Shown here one piece after another: positions 50,822 to 60,433 of a DNA stretch of 64,000 nt. The translations under genes and the position numbers were made by a program. Positions within the stretch are counted from its first letter, which is position 1, and the number at the start of each line of letters is the position of its first letter. The notes below the pieces were generated by a model. It saw only the letters and a program-made list of their open reading frames with translations, did not search any database and was not told the origin of the DNA. The DNA comes from Sphingobium sp. SYK-6. Its GTDB lineage: Bacteria > Pseudomonadota > Alphaproteobacteria > Sphingomonadales > Sphingomonadaceae. Location of the stretch: contig NC_015976.1 in NCBI RefSeq assembly GCF_000283515.1, forward strand, positions 1 to 64,000. The letters are read 5' to 3'.

Positions 50822-52603
50822 TCACAGCGGCGCGCACGCCCTTTCCAGCCAGGCCTTCGCCTCTCCTTCGAGCTGCGGACCGATGATCGCGAGCGTGCGG
50901 GCGTGATAATCGTCGACCCATTGCCGTTCCGCGGGTGTCAGCATCTCGGTGACGATGAGGCTGCGGTCGATCGGCGTGTGGCTCAGCGTTTCAAAGCCGT
51001 AGAAGGGCTTTTCCGCGCCGGGGATGTCCGCATCCACCACCAGCACGAGATTCTCGATGCGGATGCCGTAGGCGCCGGTGACATAATAGCCGGGCTCGTT
51101 GGAGAAGATCATGCCGGGAAGGATCGGCTCGTCGGTGCCTGCGCCGAACGTGCCGATGCGCTGGGGGCCTTCGTGAACCGAGAGGAAGCTGCCCACGCCA
51201 TGGCCGGTGCCATGCGCATAATCGAGGCCTTCCGCCCACAGGAACTGGCGGGCCAGCACGTCGAGCTGGTTGCCGCGCGTGCCGGCCGGGAACTTCACGC
51301 TCGCCAGCGCGATGTGCCCCTTGAGCACCAGCGTGAAGTTGTGCCGCATCTCCTCGGTCGGCGTGCCGATGGCCATGGTGCGGGTGATGTCCGTCGTGCC
51401 TTCGCGATACTGGCCGCCGGAATCGACCAGAAAGAGCGTGCCCGGCTCGACCGGACGATTGGTCGCCTCGCTGGCCTTGTAATGGACGATCGCGCCATTG
51501 GGGCCGGAGCCCGAGATGGTATCGAAGCTGAGGTCGACCGCGCCCATCTCCTCGCGATAGCGCTGGAGCTGGTCGGACGCGCTGATCTCCGTCTGCTGCC
51601 CGGTTGGCCCCTCGATCGAGAGCCAATGCAGGAATTTCGCCATCGCCGCGCCGTCCAGCGCCTGGGCCTTCTTCTGCCCGGCGATCTCGACCTCGTTCTT
51701 GATCGCTTTCGGCAGGATCGTGGGGTCCCGCACGGCGCGGACGCTGGCACCGGCCTTGTCCAGCGTCTCGAAGATGGCGGCAACCGCCCGGTCGGGGTCC
51801 ACCGCGACGGTCCTGCCGCCCAATGCCATCAGCGCCTGGGTGAATTCGCTCCTGTCGCGCAGCGTGACCGCGTTGCCGAGATGCGCCTGCACATCGGCGT
51901 CGATCTTCTCCGGCGCCACGAACAGTTCTGCCCGTCCGTCCGCATGTACCAGGGCATAAGCGAGCGCGACCGGTGTCCGCGCGACATCGGTGCCACGGAT
52001 ATTGAAGGTCCATGCGATGGAATCGAGCGCGGTGAGCACCGTAGCGTCGACATCCTCGTCCTTCATCCAGTCGATCACCTCGGCCCGCTTCGCGGCGCTG
52101 CTCTTGCCGGTATAGGCATCTGCCTGCGCGATCAGGCGCGCCTTGCTGGGCTCGGGCTGGTCATCCCAGACAGCGTCCACGGGGTTGGCAGAGACCGGCA
52201 CCAGCGTGGCGCCCTTCTTGGCCAGCGCCTTCCCGGCGTCCTGCACCCAGCGGCGCGTATGGAGCCAGGGATCGTAGCCGATGCGTGCGCCAGCCGGCGC
52301 ATGCTCGGCCAGCCAGGCCGCGATGCTGGTCTGCGGCACGCTCTGATACTGCCATTGCCGTCCATCGACCTGGTCGCGCACTTGCAGCGTATAGCGGCCA
52401 TCGACGAAGATGGCGGCATCCTCGGGCAGCACGACGGCGCTGCCCGCGGAACCCAGGAAGCCAGTCAGCCAGGCCAGTCGCTGCGCATAGGCGCCGACAT
52501 ATTCCGAGAGATACTCGTCTGTGAGCGGCACGACGAAGCCATCGAGCGACTGTCGCGCGAGTTGATCCCGCAGGGCTTTCAACCGGTCTTCATGAGTGGA
52601 CAT
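50822..52603 (-). CDS. pepP: Xaa-Pro aminopeptidase P family metallopeptidase
   Basis: Cleaves the N-terminal residue before proline. At 593 aa it is the three-domain, eukaryote-like form (two creatinase-N-like domains, then the pita-bread catalytic domain). Metal ligands read as Asp in FLVDSGGQYREGTTDITRT (two Asp), His in AHGTGHGVGSFLSVHEGPQ, Glu in FSNEPGYY and Glu in IRIENLVLV. ATG 52603 starts MSTHEDRLKALRDQL. It is divergent from the PAS gene, with the second hairpin repeat between. Confidence 0.93.
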   Translation of the reverse strand: MSTHEDRLKALRDQLARQSLDGFVVPLTDEYLSEYVGAYAQRLAWLTGFLGSAGSAVVLPEDAAIFVDGRYTLQVRDQVDGRQWQYQSVPQTSIAAWLAEHAPAGARIGYDPWLHTRRWVQDAGKALAKKGATLVPVSANPVDAVWDDQPEPSKARLIAQADAYTGKSSAAKRAEVIDWMKDEDVDATVLTALDSIAWTFNIRGTDVARTPVALAYALVHADGRAELFVAPEKIDADVQAHLGNAVTLRDRSEFTQALMALGGRTVAVDPDRAVAAIFETLDKAGASVRAVRDPTILPKAIKNEVEIAGQKKAQALDGAAMAKFLHWLSIEGPTGQQTEISASDQLQRYREEMGAVDLSFDTISGSGPNGAIVHYKASEATNRPVEPGTLFLVDSGGQYREGTTDITRTMAIGTPTEEMRHNFTLVLKGHIALASVKFPAGTRGNQLDVLARQFLWAEGLDYAHGTGHGVGSFLSVHEGPQRIGTFGAGTDEPILPGMIFSNEPGYYVTGAYGIRIENLVLVVDADIPGAEKPFYGFETLSHTPIDRSLIVTEMLTPAERQWVDDYHARTLAIIGPQLEGEAKAWLERACAPL

Positions 52604-52737
52604 CGCAGCTATCCTGTCTTCAATTCGGTCCCCGGAAAAGCGCGATTCGACGCCGTTTCTTGTCGAGACTCGGGGGTCGGGCGGGCGCCCTATCAGGCAA
52701 CGAGCCCTAACCGCTTGTTAAGCTGCTGATCAATAGG

Positions 52738-52884
52738 CTAGGGCTGATCGACCTTCAGATGATGGCGTGACGAAAATGCTGGTTTTCCGGGACCCGGCGC
52801 GCGGCGTACTCAGGTACGTGAGCACCGCAAGCCCGGGAAAGCGCCGTTTGCAGCCCGCCCGCGCTGAATGTCGATTAGCCCTAG
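52738..52884 (+). repeat. 147-bp palindromic dispersed repeat, copy 2
   Basis: Same element as 46013-46160, in the same orientation, differing at about eleven positions including a one-base deletion in the central loop. Termini CTAGGGCTGATCGACCTTCAG and the complement of CTAGGGCTAATCGACATTCAG are preserved; the right-end change improves pairing with the left end. It ends 11 nt before the ATG of the PAS gene and lies in another divergent intergenic region. Confidence 0.9.
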
Positions 52885-52895
52885 GCCAGCATCGA

Positions 52896-53357
52896 ATGAC
52901 CGCAGTCAGTTCTCCGCCCCATCCGCTCACGCACAGCTGGCCTCTCTTCGAGGCCCCGCATCGCTTGCCGCCCCGCGCCCTGGGCGCGCCGGTTCAGGCC
53001 GGGCGGCACTGGCAGGAGGATGAGGCCGTGGGCCTGTGGAGTTGCCGGCTCTGCGATGACAGCCTGTGCTGGTCGCCGGCCGTTCACGATCTCTTCGGCC
53101 TGCCGAGGGACGAGGCCATCCGCAGGCCATTCGCGGTTTCGCTGTATTTGCCCGACTCGCGCCGCGCGATGGAAGGGCTGCGGCGTCATGCGATTGACCA
53201 TCAGCGGGGCTTCACGGCCGATTGCCGTATCCGCCGCCCGGATGGCGATGTGCGCTGGATGCGCCTCACGGCCATCCCGGTCCTTTGCCAGGGCCGGGTG
53301 GTGCGCCTCGCCGGGACGAAACAGGATGTGACGGTCGATTATGACGGGCCAGGTTGA
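52896..53357 (+). CDS. Single-domain PAS_3-fold protein
   Basis: A 153-aa protein whose C-terminal 100 residues form a PAS_3-type domain (GLWSCRLCDDSLCWSPAVHDLFGLPRDEAI, LYLPDSRRAMEGLRRHAIDHQRGFTADCRIRRPDGDVRWMRLTAIPV, GTKQDVTVD). There is no kinase, cyclase or DNA-binding output, so it would act as a free sensor module or has lost its partner. ATG 52896 lies 11 nt after the palindromic repeat; the open frame through the repeat itself is spurious. Ribosome-binding site is weak. Confidence 0.75.
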   Translation: MTAVSSPPHPLTHSWPLFEAPHRLPPRALGAPVQAGRHWQEDEAVGLWSCRLCDDSLCWSPAVHDLFGLPRDEAIRRPFAVSLYLPDSRRAMEGLRRHAIDHQRGFTADCRIRRPDGDVRWMRLTAIPVLCQGRVVRLAGTKQDVTVDYDGPG

Positions 53358-53396
53358 ACGGCAGATGCCTCATCGAAACAGCGGGACGGAACGGCC

Positions 53397-55172
53397 ATGA
53401 CTCCTGATGCCCTGTTCGCCGTCCTGGAGCCCTACAAGCCGTGGATCGGCATCGTCATCCTTGTCGGGCTGTTCGCTGCCTTCATTCGTGAACGTTATCC
53501 TCCCACGGTCATCGTGGTCCTGGGCGTCTGCGCCTTCCTCGCCACCGGCCTTCTGGACAGCGCTTCACTGCTGCAGTCCTTCGCCAATCCCGCTCCGATC
53601 ACCATCGCATCGATGTTCGTGCTGTCGGCGGCCCTGATGCGCACCGGCACGCTCGATCTGATCGGCAACTGGATCGTCGCGCGCGCGCGGCAGCATCCCA
53701 TCAGGGCGATCGTGGAACTGATTCTGGGCCTGTTTGCCGCAGCGGCCTTCATGAACAACACGCCCGTCGTGGTCATCATGATCCCGATCGTGCTGCGCCT
53801 TGCCGCCGCCATCGACGTCTCGGCCAAGAAGCTGCTCATTCCGCTCTCCTATCTCGCCATGCTGAGCGGCACGCTCACCCTTGTCGGAACATCGACCAAT
53901 CTTCTGGTCGATGGCGTGGCACGCGATCTCGGGATGGCGCCCTTCGGCATCTTCGAGATCACGCCGGTGGGCATCGTGGTCGCGCTGGTCGGCACGCTCG
54001 CCTTGTTTGTGCTGGGGCAGTTCCTGCTCCCCGGCGGGGAGATGGCGCCCTATCACAGCGATGGCGACCGGATGTTTCTGAGCGAAGTGCGCGTCCCGCG
54101 CGACAGTCCGCTGATCGGAAAGTCCGCAGGCCAGATCGGTGCCCTCAAGCGCGCGCGGGTGATCGCGATCCATCGCGGCGGGCAGCGCGAGGAAGATCCC
54201 GATCGGCCCCTGATGGCGGGGGATCGCATCACTATCCGCGCCAAGCTGGCCGACCTGATGACCTTGCGGAGCGAGAAGGACATCGAGCTGGGCTTCTCGA
54301 TCGTCGGCGGCGCGCGCGCCGATGCGCCGGTGGTGGTCGAGGCCATCATCGCGCCGGGGCATCCGAGCATCGGCGCGCTGATGCGGGATATTCCGTTCCT
54401 CAGCGCACAGCCTGTCCGCCTGCTTGGAATCACGCGGCATCGCCACGATCCGGGGCCAAGCCTGACGGAAAGCCGCATTCGCGCCGCCGACACCGTGCTT
54501 GTCACCGGCTCAGCGGAAGCCATGAACGCCCTGCGCGAGAACCCCAATCTTATCGGGGTCCAGGAAACGGAAGGGGTCGCTTTCCGGCCCACCAAGGCGC
54601 CTGTCGCCATCGGCGCGCTCGCTGCCGCCGTCGTGCTATCCGCGCTCGGGCTGGTGCCCATCATGATCGCGGGATTGATGGCTGTCGGGGTCGTTCTTGC
54701 CGCGCGCTGCATCGATGGCGACGAAGCCTGGGCTTCGATCAACGGCGATGTCCTCGTCCTGATCTACGGCATGTTGTGCGTCGGCACAGCACTTGAGCGG
54801 GCCGGGAGCATCCGTCTGCTGGTGGAACAGCTCACGCCTTTCCTGAGGGATCTCAGCCCCATCATGCTGCTGTTCGTCATCTATGCCTGCACGAGCCTGT
54901 TGACCGAGGCGATCAGCAACAATGCCGTCGCCGTCATCATGACGCCTCTCGTCATCGGGCTCGGGACCGGGCTGGGCGTGGATCCCAGACCCCTCATCAT
55001 CGCAGTGATGTTCGCGGCCTCAGCCAGCTTCGCGACGCCGATCAGCTACCAGACCAACACGATGGTCTATGCCGCGGGCGGCTATCGCTTCGCCGATTTC
55101 ATCAGGATCGGCCTGCCCATGAATTTCGTGGTTGGCCTGACCACCTGCCTGGCGCTGACATTCTTCTATTGA
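53397..55172 (+). CDS. SLC13-family permease with two central TrkA-C (RCK_C) domains
   Basis: A 591-aa ion-coupled transporter. Two membrane halves (about residues 15-205 and 400-591) carry the duplicated SNT-type motifs AFMNNTPVVVIMIP with GTSTNLLVDG and LTEAISNNAVAVIMTPL with FATPISYQTN. Between them lie two TrkA-C domains (FLSEVRVPRDSPLIGKSAG and VVVEAIIAPGHPSIGALMRDI). The family moves sulfate, dicarboxylates or other anions with Na+; substrate unclear. It starts 39 nt after the PAS gene. Confidence 0.9.
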   Translation: MTPDALFAVLEPYKPWIGIVILVGLFAAFIRERYPPTVIVVLGVCAFLATGLLDSASLLQSFANPAPITIASMFVLSAALMRTGTLDLIGNWIVARARQHPIRAIVELILGLFAAAAFMNNTPVVVIMIPIVLRLAAAIDVSAKKLLIPLSYLAMLSGTLTLVGTSTNLLVDGVARDLGMAPFGIFEITPVGIVVALVGTLALFVLGQFLLPGGEMAPYHSDGDRMFLSEVRVPRDSPLIGKSAGQIGALKRARVIAIHRGGQREEDPDRPLMAGDRITIRAKLADLMTLRSEKDIELGFSIVGGARADAPVVVEAIIAPGHPSIGALMRDIPFLSAQPVRLLGITRHRHDPGPSLTESRIRAADTVLVTGSAEAMNALRENPNLIGVQETEGVAFRPTKAPVAIGALAAAVVLSALGLVPIMIAGLMAVGVVLAARCIDGDEAWASINGDVLVLIYGMLCVGTALERAGSIRLLVEQLTPFLRDLSPIMLLFVIYACTSLLTEAISNNAVAVIMTPLVIGLGTGLGVDPRPLIIAVMFAASASFATPISYQTNTMVYAAGGYRFADFIRIGLPMNFVVGLTTCLALTFFY

Positions 55173-55266
55173 ACGGCGGCGGTCGTGTGCCCCGCCGCAC
55201 CGACCGCAGCCGCAGGCCCCGGCAAACACCATTGAGCCCGCGGGACGGGACGCCTATCTGCGTTTC

Positions 55267-57339
55267 ATGAACGACATTCCCCGCCCGCCGATCGCGGCGC
55301 AACGCCCCCATCAGACCATCCATCACGGCCGTACCCTTGAGGACCCCTGGGCATGGCTGCGCGATCCCGGCTATCCGGACGTCACCGACCCGGCGGTGCT
55401 CGACTATCTCAAGGCCGAGAACGCCTATTTCGAGAGCCATATGGCCGCCAAGAAGCCGATGGTCGACGCGCTGTTCGCGGAGATGAAGGCGCGCATCAAG
55501 GAAGAGGATCGCTCGGTCCCGCAGAAGGATGGGGACTATGTCTACTGGAGCAGTTTCGAGACCGGCGAGCAGTATCGCCGGCACTGGCGCCGCCGGGTGG
55601 GCGCCCCCGAGGATGGTTCAGCCGACGAACTGATCGTGGATGAGCCGGCGATGGCCGCCGGCAAGGATTATTTCCGGCTGGGCGGCGTGGCGATTTCCAA
55701 CGATGACCGGCTGCTGGCTTATGCCGTCGATGACAGCGGTGCCGAGCGGTACACCGTGCGCATCAAGGATCTTGCGACCGGCGAGATCCTGCCGGACGTC
55801 ATTCCGGACGTGCTGTCCGCGCTGGTCTGGACGCAGGATGACAGCGGCCTCGTCTATGCGCCGGCCAATGCCCAGTGGCGCACGGATCGCGCGATGCTCC
55901 ATCGCCTCGGCACCGGCGCGCAGGAAGATGTGCTTCTCTATCACGAAAAGGACGAGGGCTTTCGGGTCTCGGTCGGCCTTTCGGCGGCGGAGGACTGGAT
56001 CATCATCGCCACTGGCGATCATGTGACGAGCGAGGTTCGGCTTGTGCCCGCAACTGACCCGCAGGCGGCGCCCGTCCTCGTCTCGGCGCGGGTGCCGGAG
56101 CGGGAATATGATGTCGATGTGCACGGGGAGTGGCTCTACATTCGCACCAATGACACGCATCCCAACTTCCGGCTGGTGCGCGCGCCTCTCGCTGCGCCCG
56201 ATCGCTGGGAAGAAGTGCTGCCGCCTTCCGACCATTTCTATCTGACGGACGTCAGCCTCTTTCGCGATTTCTATGTGACGGAAGGCCGGGAGAACGGCCT
56301 CGACCAGATCGAGATCCGCGACTACGCGACGCATGCCGCGCGCCGCATCGACTTTCCCGAGGCGAGCTATGTCGCCGGGCTCGATGACAATCCGGAATAT
56401 CATGTCACCAAGCTGCGCATCAGCTATGAGTCCATGGTCACGCCGGACACGGTCCTCGATTACAACCTGGCGGACGGACATCGCGAGATCCTGAAGGTCC
56501 AGGAGATTCCCTCGGGCTTCGATCCCGCGCTCTACGCGACGGACCGCCTGCTCATCCCGGCCCGCGATGGAACGTCGATCCCCGTCTCCATCCTCCATCG
56601 CCGGGATTTCCCGATGGATGGCTCGCGCCCCCTCTATCTCTACGGATATGGCGCTTATGGCATTGCCATCGAGCCGGGGTTCGGAACCACGCGCCTGAGC
56701 CTCGTCGATCGCGGCTTCGCCTTTGCCATCGCGCATATCCGCGGCGGCGATGATCTCGGCCAGCAATGGTACAAGGACGGCAAGCTCGAAAAGCGCACCA
56801 ACACGTTCAACGATTTCGTTGATGTGGCAAAGGGCCTCATCGCACAGGGCTACACGTCAGCCGGGCGCATCGCGACGTCGGGCGGATCGGCGGGCGGTGA
56901 GCTCATGGGCGCGATCGTGAACAGCGATCCCGAGCTGTGGGGCGCCGTCGTCGCGCATGTGCCCTTCGTGGACGTGCTCAACACCATGCTGGACGAAACG
57001 CTGCCGTTGACGCCGGGTGAATGGCCCGAATGGGGCAATCCCATCGAGGACGCCGCTGCTTATGACCTGATCGCCAGCTATTCGCCCTATGACAATGTGA
57101 AACCGCAGGTCTATCCGCCCATGCTGGTGACGGCCGGCCTGAATGATCCGCGCGTGACTTATTGGGAGCCCGCGAAATGGGTGGCGAGGCTGCGCGCGAC
57201 CAAGACGGACGACCATCTGCTGCTGCTCAAGACCAACATGGAAGCCGGCCATGGCGGCAAGTCCGGCCGGTGGGAATCGCTGCGCGAGACCGCGGAGGAG
57301 TTTGCTTTCATTCTCTGGCAGCTGGGGGTGGACGCCTGA
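55267..57339 (+). CDS. ptrB: Oligopeptidase B (S9A prolyl-oligopeptidase family)
   Basis: Serine peptidase that cleaves short peptides after basic residues. The N-terminal beta-propeller (RPHQTIHHGRTLEDPWAWLRDPGYPDV onward) is followed by the alpha/beta hydrolase domain. It has YGYGAYGIAIEPGFGTTRLSLVDRGFAFAIAHIRGGDDLGQQWY, the nucleophile Ser in TSGGSAGGELMG, the Asp in VTAGLNDPRVTYWEPAKW, and the His in NMEAGHGGKSGR. It is 690 aa, the family length. Confidence 0.94.
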   Translation: MNDIPRPPIAAQRPHQTIHHGRTLEDPWAWLRDPGYPDVTDPAVLDYLKAENAYFESHMAAKKPMVDALFAEMKARIKEEDRSVPQKDGDYVYWSSFETGEQYRRHWRRRVGAPEDGSADELIVDEPAMAAGKDYFRLGGVAISNDDRLLAYAVDDSGAERYTVRIKDLATGEILPDVIPDVLSALVWTQDDSGLVYAPANAQWRTDRAMLHRLGTGAQEDVLLYHEKDEGFRVSVGLSAAEDWIIIATGDHVTSEVRLVPATDPQAAPVLVSARVPEREYDVDVHGEWLYIRTNDTHPNFRLVRAPLAAPDRWEEVLPPSDHFYLTDVSLFRDFYVTEGRENGLDQIEIRDYATHAARRIDFPEASYVAGLDDNPEYHVTKLRISYESMVTPDTVLDYNLADGHREILKVQEIPSGFDPALYATDRLLIPARDGTSIPVSILHRRDFPMDGSRPLYLYGYGAYGIAIEPGFGTTRLSLVDRGFAFAIAHIRGGDDLGQQWYKDGKLEKRTNTFNDFVDVAKGLIAQGYTSAGRIATSGGSAGGELMGAIVNSDPELWGAVVAHVPFVDVLNTMLDETLPLTPGEWPEWGNPIEDAAAYDLIASYSPYDNVKPQVYPPMLVTAGLNDPRVTYWEPAKWVARLRATKTDDHLLLLKTNMEAGHGGKSGRWESLRETAEEFAFILWQLGVDA

Positions 57340-57356
57340 GTCCCGCGACGCGCCTC

Positions 57357-57617
57357 TCAGAGCCAGGAGGGCCAGGGGAGTAGGAGCGGCGTCGCCAGGA
57401 TCAGTGCGAGCGCGAGCAGGAAGCGTCGCTTGCCGGGGATGTCCAGAATGCCCGCGAGGAGGCCGTTCTGCGGCGCCCACAGAAAGGGGCAGGCGAGAAC
57501 GGCGAGAGCGGCAAGGCCGGGCGCCAGCACGTCTGCCCCCGCGAGGCGCCTGTCGGCGCCCAGCGCGAGGCTGGAAAGCGTGAAGACGATGGTCAGCAGC
57601 CATGACAGCTGGCGCAT
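57357..57617 (-). CDS. Small hydrophobic membrane protein
   Basis: An 86-aa product from ATG 57617 (MRQLSWLLTIVFTLSS) with two to three hydrophobic segments (SWLLTIVFTLSSLALG, VLAPGLAALAVLACPFLWA, RRFLLALALILATPLLLPW). I do not recognise a family. It converges on ptrB with 17 nt between stops and is divergent from hisN. It is short, but the hydrophobic pattern and start support a real gene. Confidence 0.55.
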   Translation of the reverse strand: MRQLSWLLTIVFTLSSLALGADRRLAGADVLAPGLAALAVLACPFLWAPQNGLLAGILDIPGKRRFLLALALILATPLLLPWPSWL

Positions 57618-57739
57618 GTGAATTCCCCGGTCTGCTCGTGCAGAGAACGGATGCGCGGCGGCGGGCTTAAATCGGGCAGGCCGGCCGCCGGGCCGCATGG
57701 GGCATGGCCTCGCGGCCCGAATCGGGCTAGGCGCAGGCC

Positions 57740-58522
57740 ATGTCCCTCACCGATGACCTCGCTCTCGCCCAAGCCCTGGCTGACGCCGCCGGTGCCGCCA
57801 TCCGCCCCTTTTTCCGCGCGCCATACGAAATCGAGGCGAAAACCGATGCCTCGCCCGTCACCGAGGCGGATCGGGCTGCGGAACAGGCCATGCGGCGGCT
57901 GATCGAGGCGGAACGTCCGCGCGACGGCATCATCGGCGAGGAGTTCGGCGCCGTCCGGGAAGCCGCCAGCCGGCAATGGGTGCTTGATCCGATCGACGGC
58001 ACGCGCAGCTTCATCGCGGGCCGGCCCATCTTCGGCACGCTCATCGCGCTCATGCAGGACGGCTGGCCCGTGCTTGGCATCATCGACCAGCCGATTAGCG
58101 GCGAACGCTGGGTTGGCGCCGTCGGGCATGGCACACGCCTCAATGGCGTGCCGGTAACCACGCGCTCATGCCGCGCGCTCGACCAGGCAATTCTCGCCAC
58201 CACCGGCCCGCAATATTTTCCGGGGCACAGCGCCGAGCATTTCTCGGTTCTCGGCGGTCAGTGCCGCGACACCATCTGGGGCGGCGATTGCTATAATTAC
58301 GCGCTGCTGGCCACCGGCCATGTCGATATCGTGGTCGAGGCGGGGCTGAAGCTCCATGATATCGCCGCGCTCATTCCCGTGGTGGAAGGCGCTGGCGGAC
58401 AGATGTGCGATTGGCGCGGGGAACCGCTCACTCAGGACTGCGAAGGCGACGTGATCGCTCTCGGCGACCCGGCGCGCCTCGATGATGTCATCGAGGCGCT
58501 TTCGCACCACCCATCCCACTGA
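57740..58522 (+). CDS. hisN: Histidinol-phosphatase, inositol monophosphatase family
   Basis: A 260-aa metal-dependent phosphatase. GIIGEEFG, WVLDPIDGTRSFIAGRPIFGTLIAL (metal-binding DPIDGT) and TIWGGDCYNYALLATGHVDIVVEAGLKLHDIAAL with the second metal site are present. The GRPIFGTLIAL and GGDCYNY wording fits HisN-type histidinol-phosphatases rather than SuhB. A general inositol-phosphatase role is possible. Confidence 0.82.
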   Translation: MSLTDDLALAQALADAAGAAIRPFFRAPYEIEAKTDASPVTEADRAAEQAMRRLIEAERPRDGIIGEEFGAVREAASRQWVLDPIDGTRSFIAGRPIFGTLIALMQDGWPVLGIIDQPISGERWVGAVGHGTRLNGVPVTTRSCRALDQAILATTGPQYFPGHSAEHFSVLGGQCRDTIWGGDCYNYALLATGHVDIVVEAGLKLHDIAALIPVVEGAGGQMCDWRGEPLTQDCEGDVIALGDPARLDDVIEALSHHPSH

Positions 58523-58798
58523 TCGCCCCACCAGCCCGGGGAGTCGTCGACCGGGCCAACCAATGGCGGTTCAGTGCATGCAGCAGTGCCCGGGCCGCTG
58601 GCGCACAGCGCCGTGCCTTGTTGCGGAGCGACCGATCCTGCCATGCTCGGGCAGGAACCGGTGATTCGCCCGCGTAATCCATCCTGTTATCATTGCCCAA
58701 AGCCCGCAGGCTCGGCGAGTCCATTCGGATATGGAAGGTCCAGAAACAGGACGGCAAGAGCTCAAGAGTTCATCCGTGAATCGTCTCGCCGTGAGCCA

Positions 58799-58990
58799 TC
58801 AATCGTCGATGACGGTGCCTACGACGGCGCCCGCCGCGCCGCCGACTGCAGCGCCCTTGCCGACATTATTGCCTGTCACGGCGGCAGTACCCGCGCCAGC
58901 CGCTGCGCCGATGCCCGCGCCCCGCAGGGTCGAGCAACCGCTCACGACGAGCGCGCCAGCCATGGTCAGCAGGATGCAGACCTGTTTCAT
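58799..58990 (-). CDS. Glycine-zipper lipoprotein
   Basis: A 63-aa lipoprotein: signal peptide MKQVCILLTMAGALVVSGC with lipobox VSGC, then a glycine-zipper hairpin (GAGIGAAAGAGTAAVTG and GAAVGGAAGAVVGTVID). Start ATG 58990 is chosen because GGAGG lies 5 nt upstream; an ATG at 59002 is in frame. Such proteins resemble osmotic or membrane-stress lipoproteins; role unknown. The approximately 275 nt between it and hisN show no gene. Confidence 0.75.
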   Translation of the reverse strand: MKQVCILLTMAGALVVSGCSTLRGAGIGAAAGAGTAAVTGNNVGKGAAVGGAAGAVVGTVIDD

Positions 58991-59074
58991 CACGTCCTCC
59001 ATCAGCTAAACTGTTGATTGGAGAACGCATTGTCCCCGTTCACGTTCCCGCACGGGGGCGTCGGGGAGGCTGCC

Positions 59075-60373
59075 TCAGCGTTCGTCCAGCGCCTTGAGCG
59101 TCGCTGTGGCCGGCGGGTCATTCGCCATGGAGGCAGCCACTTTCTCGGCCTGCACCATCACGCGAAGCATGTTGCCCCCGGCGAGCTTCGCGATGTTCTC
59201 GTCGCTCCATCCGCGCTTCATCAGTTCCAGCAGCAGGGGCGGGTAGCTTTCCACGCCGTCCATGCCCTCCGGCAGCGCGGGCAAGCCATCATAGTCGCCC
59301 CCGAGGCCGACATGATCGTGGCCGGCCACCTTGGCGATATGATCGATATGGTCGGCGACCATCTGGACGGTCACCTTGGGCTCCGGATTGGCCTTGAGCC
59401 AGTCATCCATGGCCGCCTTGGCCCGATCCGGCTGGCCGATGAAGATACCGCCGAAGGGGGGCTGATTGTAGAGCGCCTGTTGGGCCCCCTGCTCGGCGCC
59501 CCACACGCGGCGCGGCTCGGAAATATAGTTGGGGGCGAAGGCCACCATCACGATGCCGCCGTTTTCCGCTACTTTCCTGAGCACGGTGTCGGAGACGTTG
59601 CGCGGATGGTCGCAAAGGGCTCGCGCGCTCGAATGGGAGAAGATGACCGGCGCCTTGCTGGCCGCGATCGCGTCGAGCATGGTCGCTTCGCTTACGTGGG
59701 AGAGGTCCACCAGCATGTTCAGCCGGTTCATCTCGCGGACCAGCGCGATGCCGAATGGCGTCAGCCCGTCATGCTGAGGGTTGTCGGTCGCGCTGTCGGC
59801 CCAGCTGATGGTCCGGCTATGCGTCAGCGTGAGATAGCCCACGCCCAGTTCTGCATAAGCGCGCAGGACGGAGAAGCTCTCGTCGATCTGGCCGCCGCCT
59901 TCCGCGCCCATCAGCGAAGCCACCTTGCCCGCCTTGTGGGCCGCGCGCACCTCCGCCGCCGTCCGCGCAAGCGCGAAGTCCTGCGGGTAGCGGCGCACGA
60001 TCGCTTTCACCAGGTCGATCTGCTCGAGCGTCTTCTTGACCTGTTCCAGCGGCGGAAGATTGGCCGAGACATAGACCGACCAGAACTGGCCGCCGACCAT
60101 TCCCTGCCGCAGCCTGCCGATATCGGTATCATAAGCGACCGGATCGAGCTTCCGGAGATCCAGCGTCCAGCGCTTGTCTCCCGCCTCGCTCACCAGCGTG
60201 CCGGGCCAGTCATTATGGCCGTCGATCAGCGGCGTTGCCTTCAATATCTTCTGCAGGCGGGGCCAGTTGGGATCACTCGGGTCGGCCGGCGCCGCCATCG
60301 CGGCAGAAGAGGCGACGAGCGCACCGGCGGTGGCCAGCAGAGCGGCGGCGAGGGGAAGAGGGGTCCTGAGCAT
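59075..60373 (-). CDS. Exported membrane dipeptidase (renal dipeptidase family, M19)
   Basis: Zinc-dependent dipeptidase with a signal peptide (about residues 1-28, ending AMA). Ligands are in PLIDGHNDWPGTL (HxD), the bridging Glu in ASLMGAEGGGQID, and the histidines in MLVDLSHVSEATM and PVIFSHSSARALCDHPRNV. GLGGDYDG is the late Asp motif. It is 432 aa from ATG 60373. Probable substrates are dipeptides, including D-amino-acid-containing ones. Confidence 0.93.
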   Translation of the reverse strand: MLRTPLPLAAALLATAGALVASSAAMAAPADPSDPNWPRLQKILKATPLIDGHNDWPGTLVSEAGDKRWTLDLRKLDPVAYDTDIGRLRQGMVGGQFWSVYVSANLPPLEQVKKTLEQIDLVKAIVRRYPQDFALARTAAEVRAAHKAGKVASLMGAEGGGQIDESFSVLRAYAELGVGYLTLTHSRTISWADSATDNPQHDGLTPFGIALVREMNRLNMLVDLSHVSEATMLDAIAASKAPVIFSHSSARALCDHPRNVSDTVLRKVAENGGIVMVAFAPNYISEPRRVWGAEQGAQQALYNQPPFGGIFIGQPDRAKAAMDDWLKANPEPKVTVQMVADHIDHIAKVAGHDHVGLGGDYDGLPALPEGMDGVESYPPLLLELMKRGWSDENIAKLAGGNMLRVMVQAEKVAASMANDPPATATLKALDER

Positions 60374-60433
60374 GGCGGCATTAGAGCAGGACCGTCGGAG
60401 GCTGGAAAGTGCCAAAAGCGCGGCAGGCGGAGA

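Noticed and set aside
52767..52895. N-terminal extension of the PAS gene through the palindromic repeat (MTKMLVFRDPARGV...)
   Set aside because: The same reading occurs in the other repeat copy at 46052 without joining a gene, so it is repeat-derived noise; ATG 52896 is the natural start.
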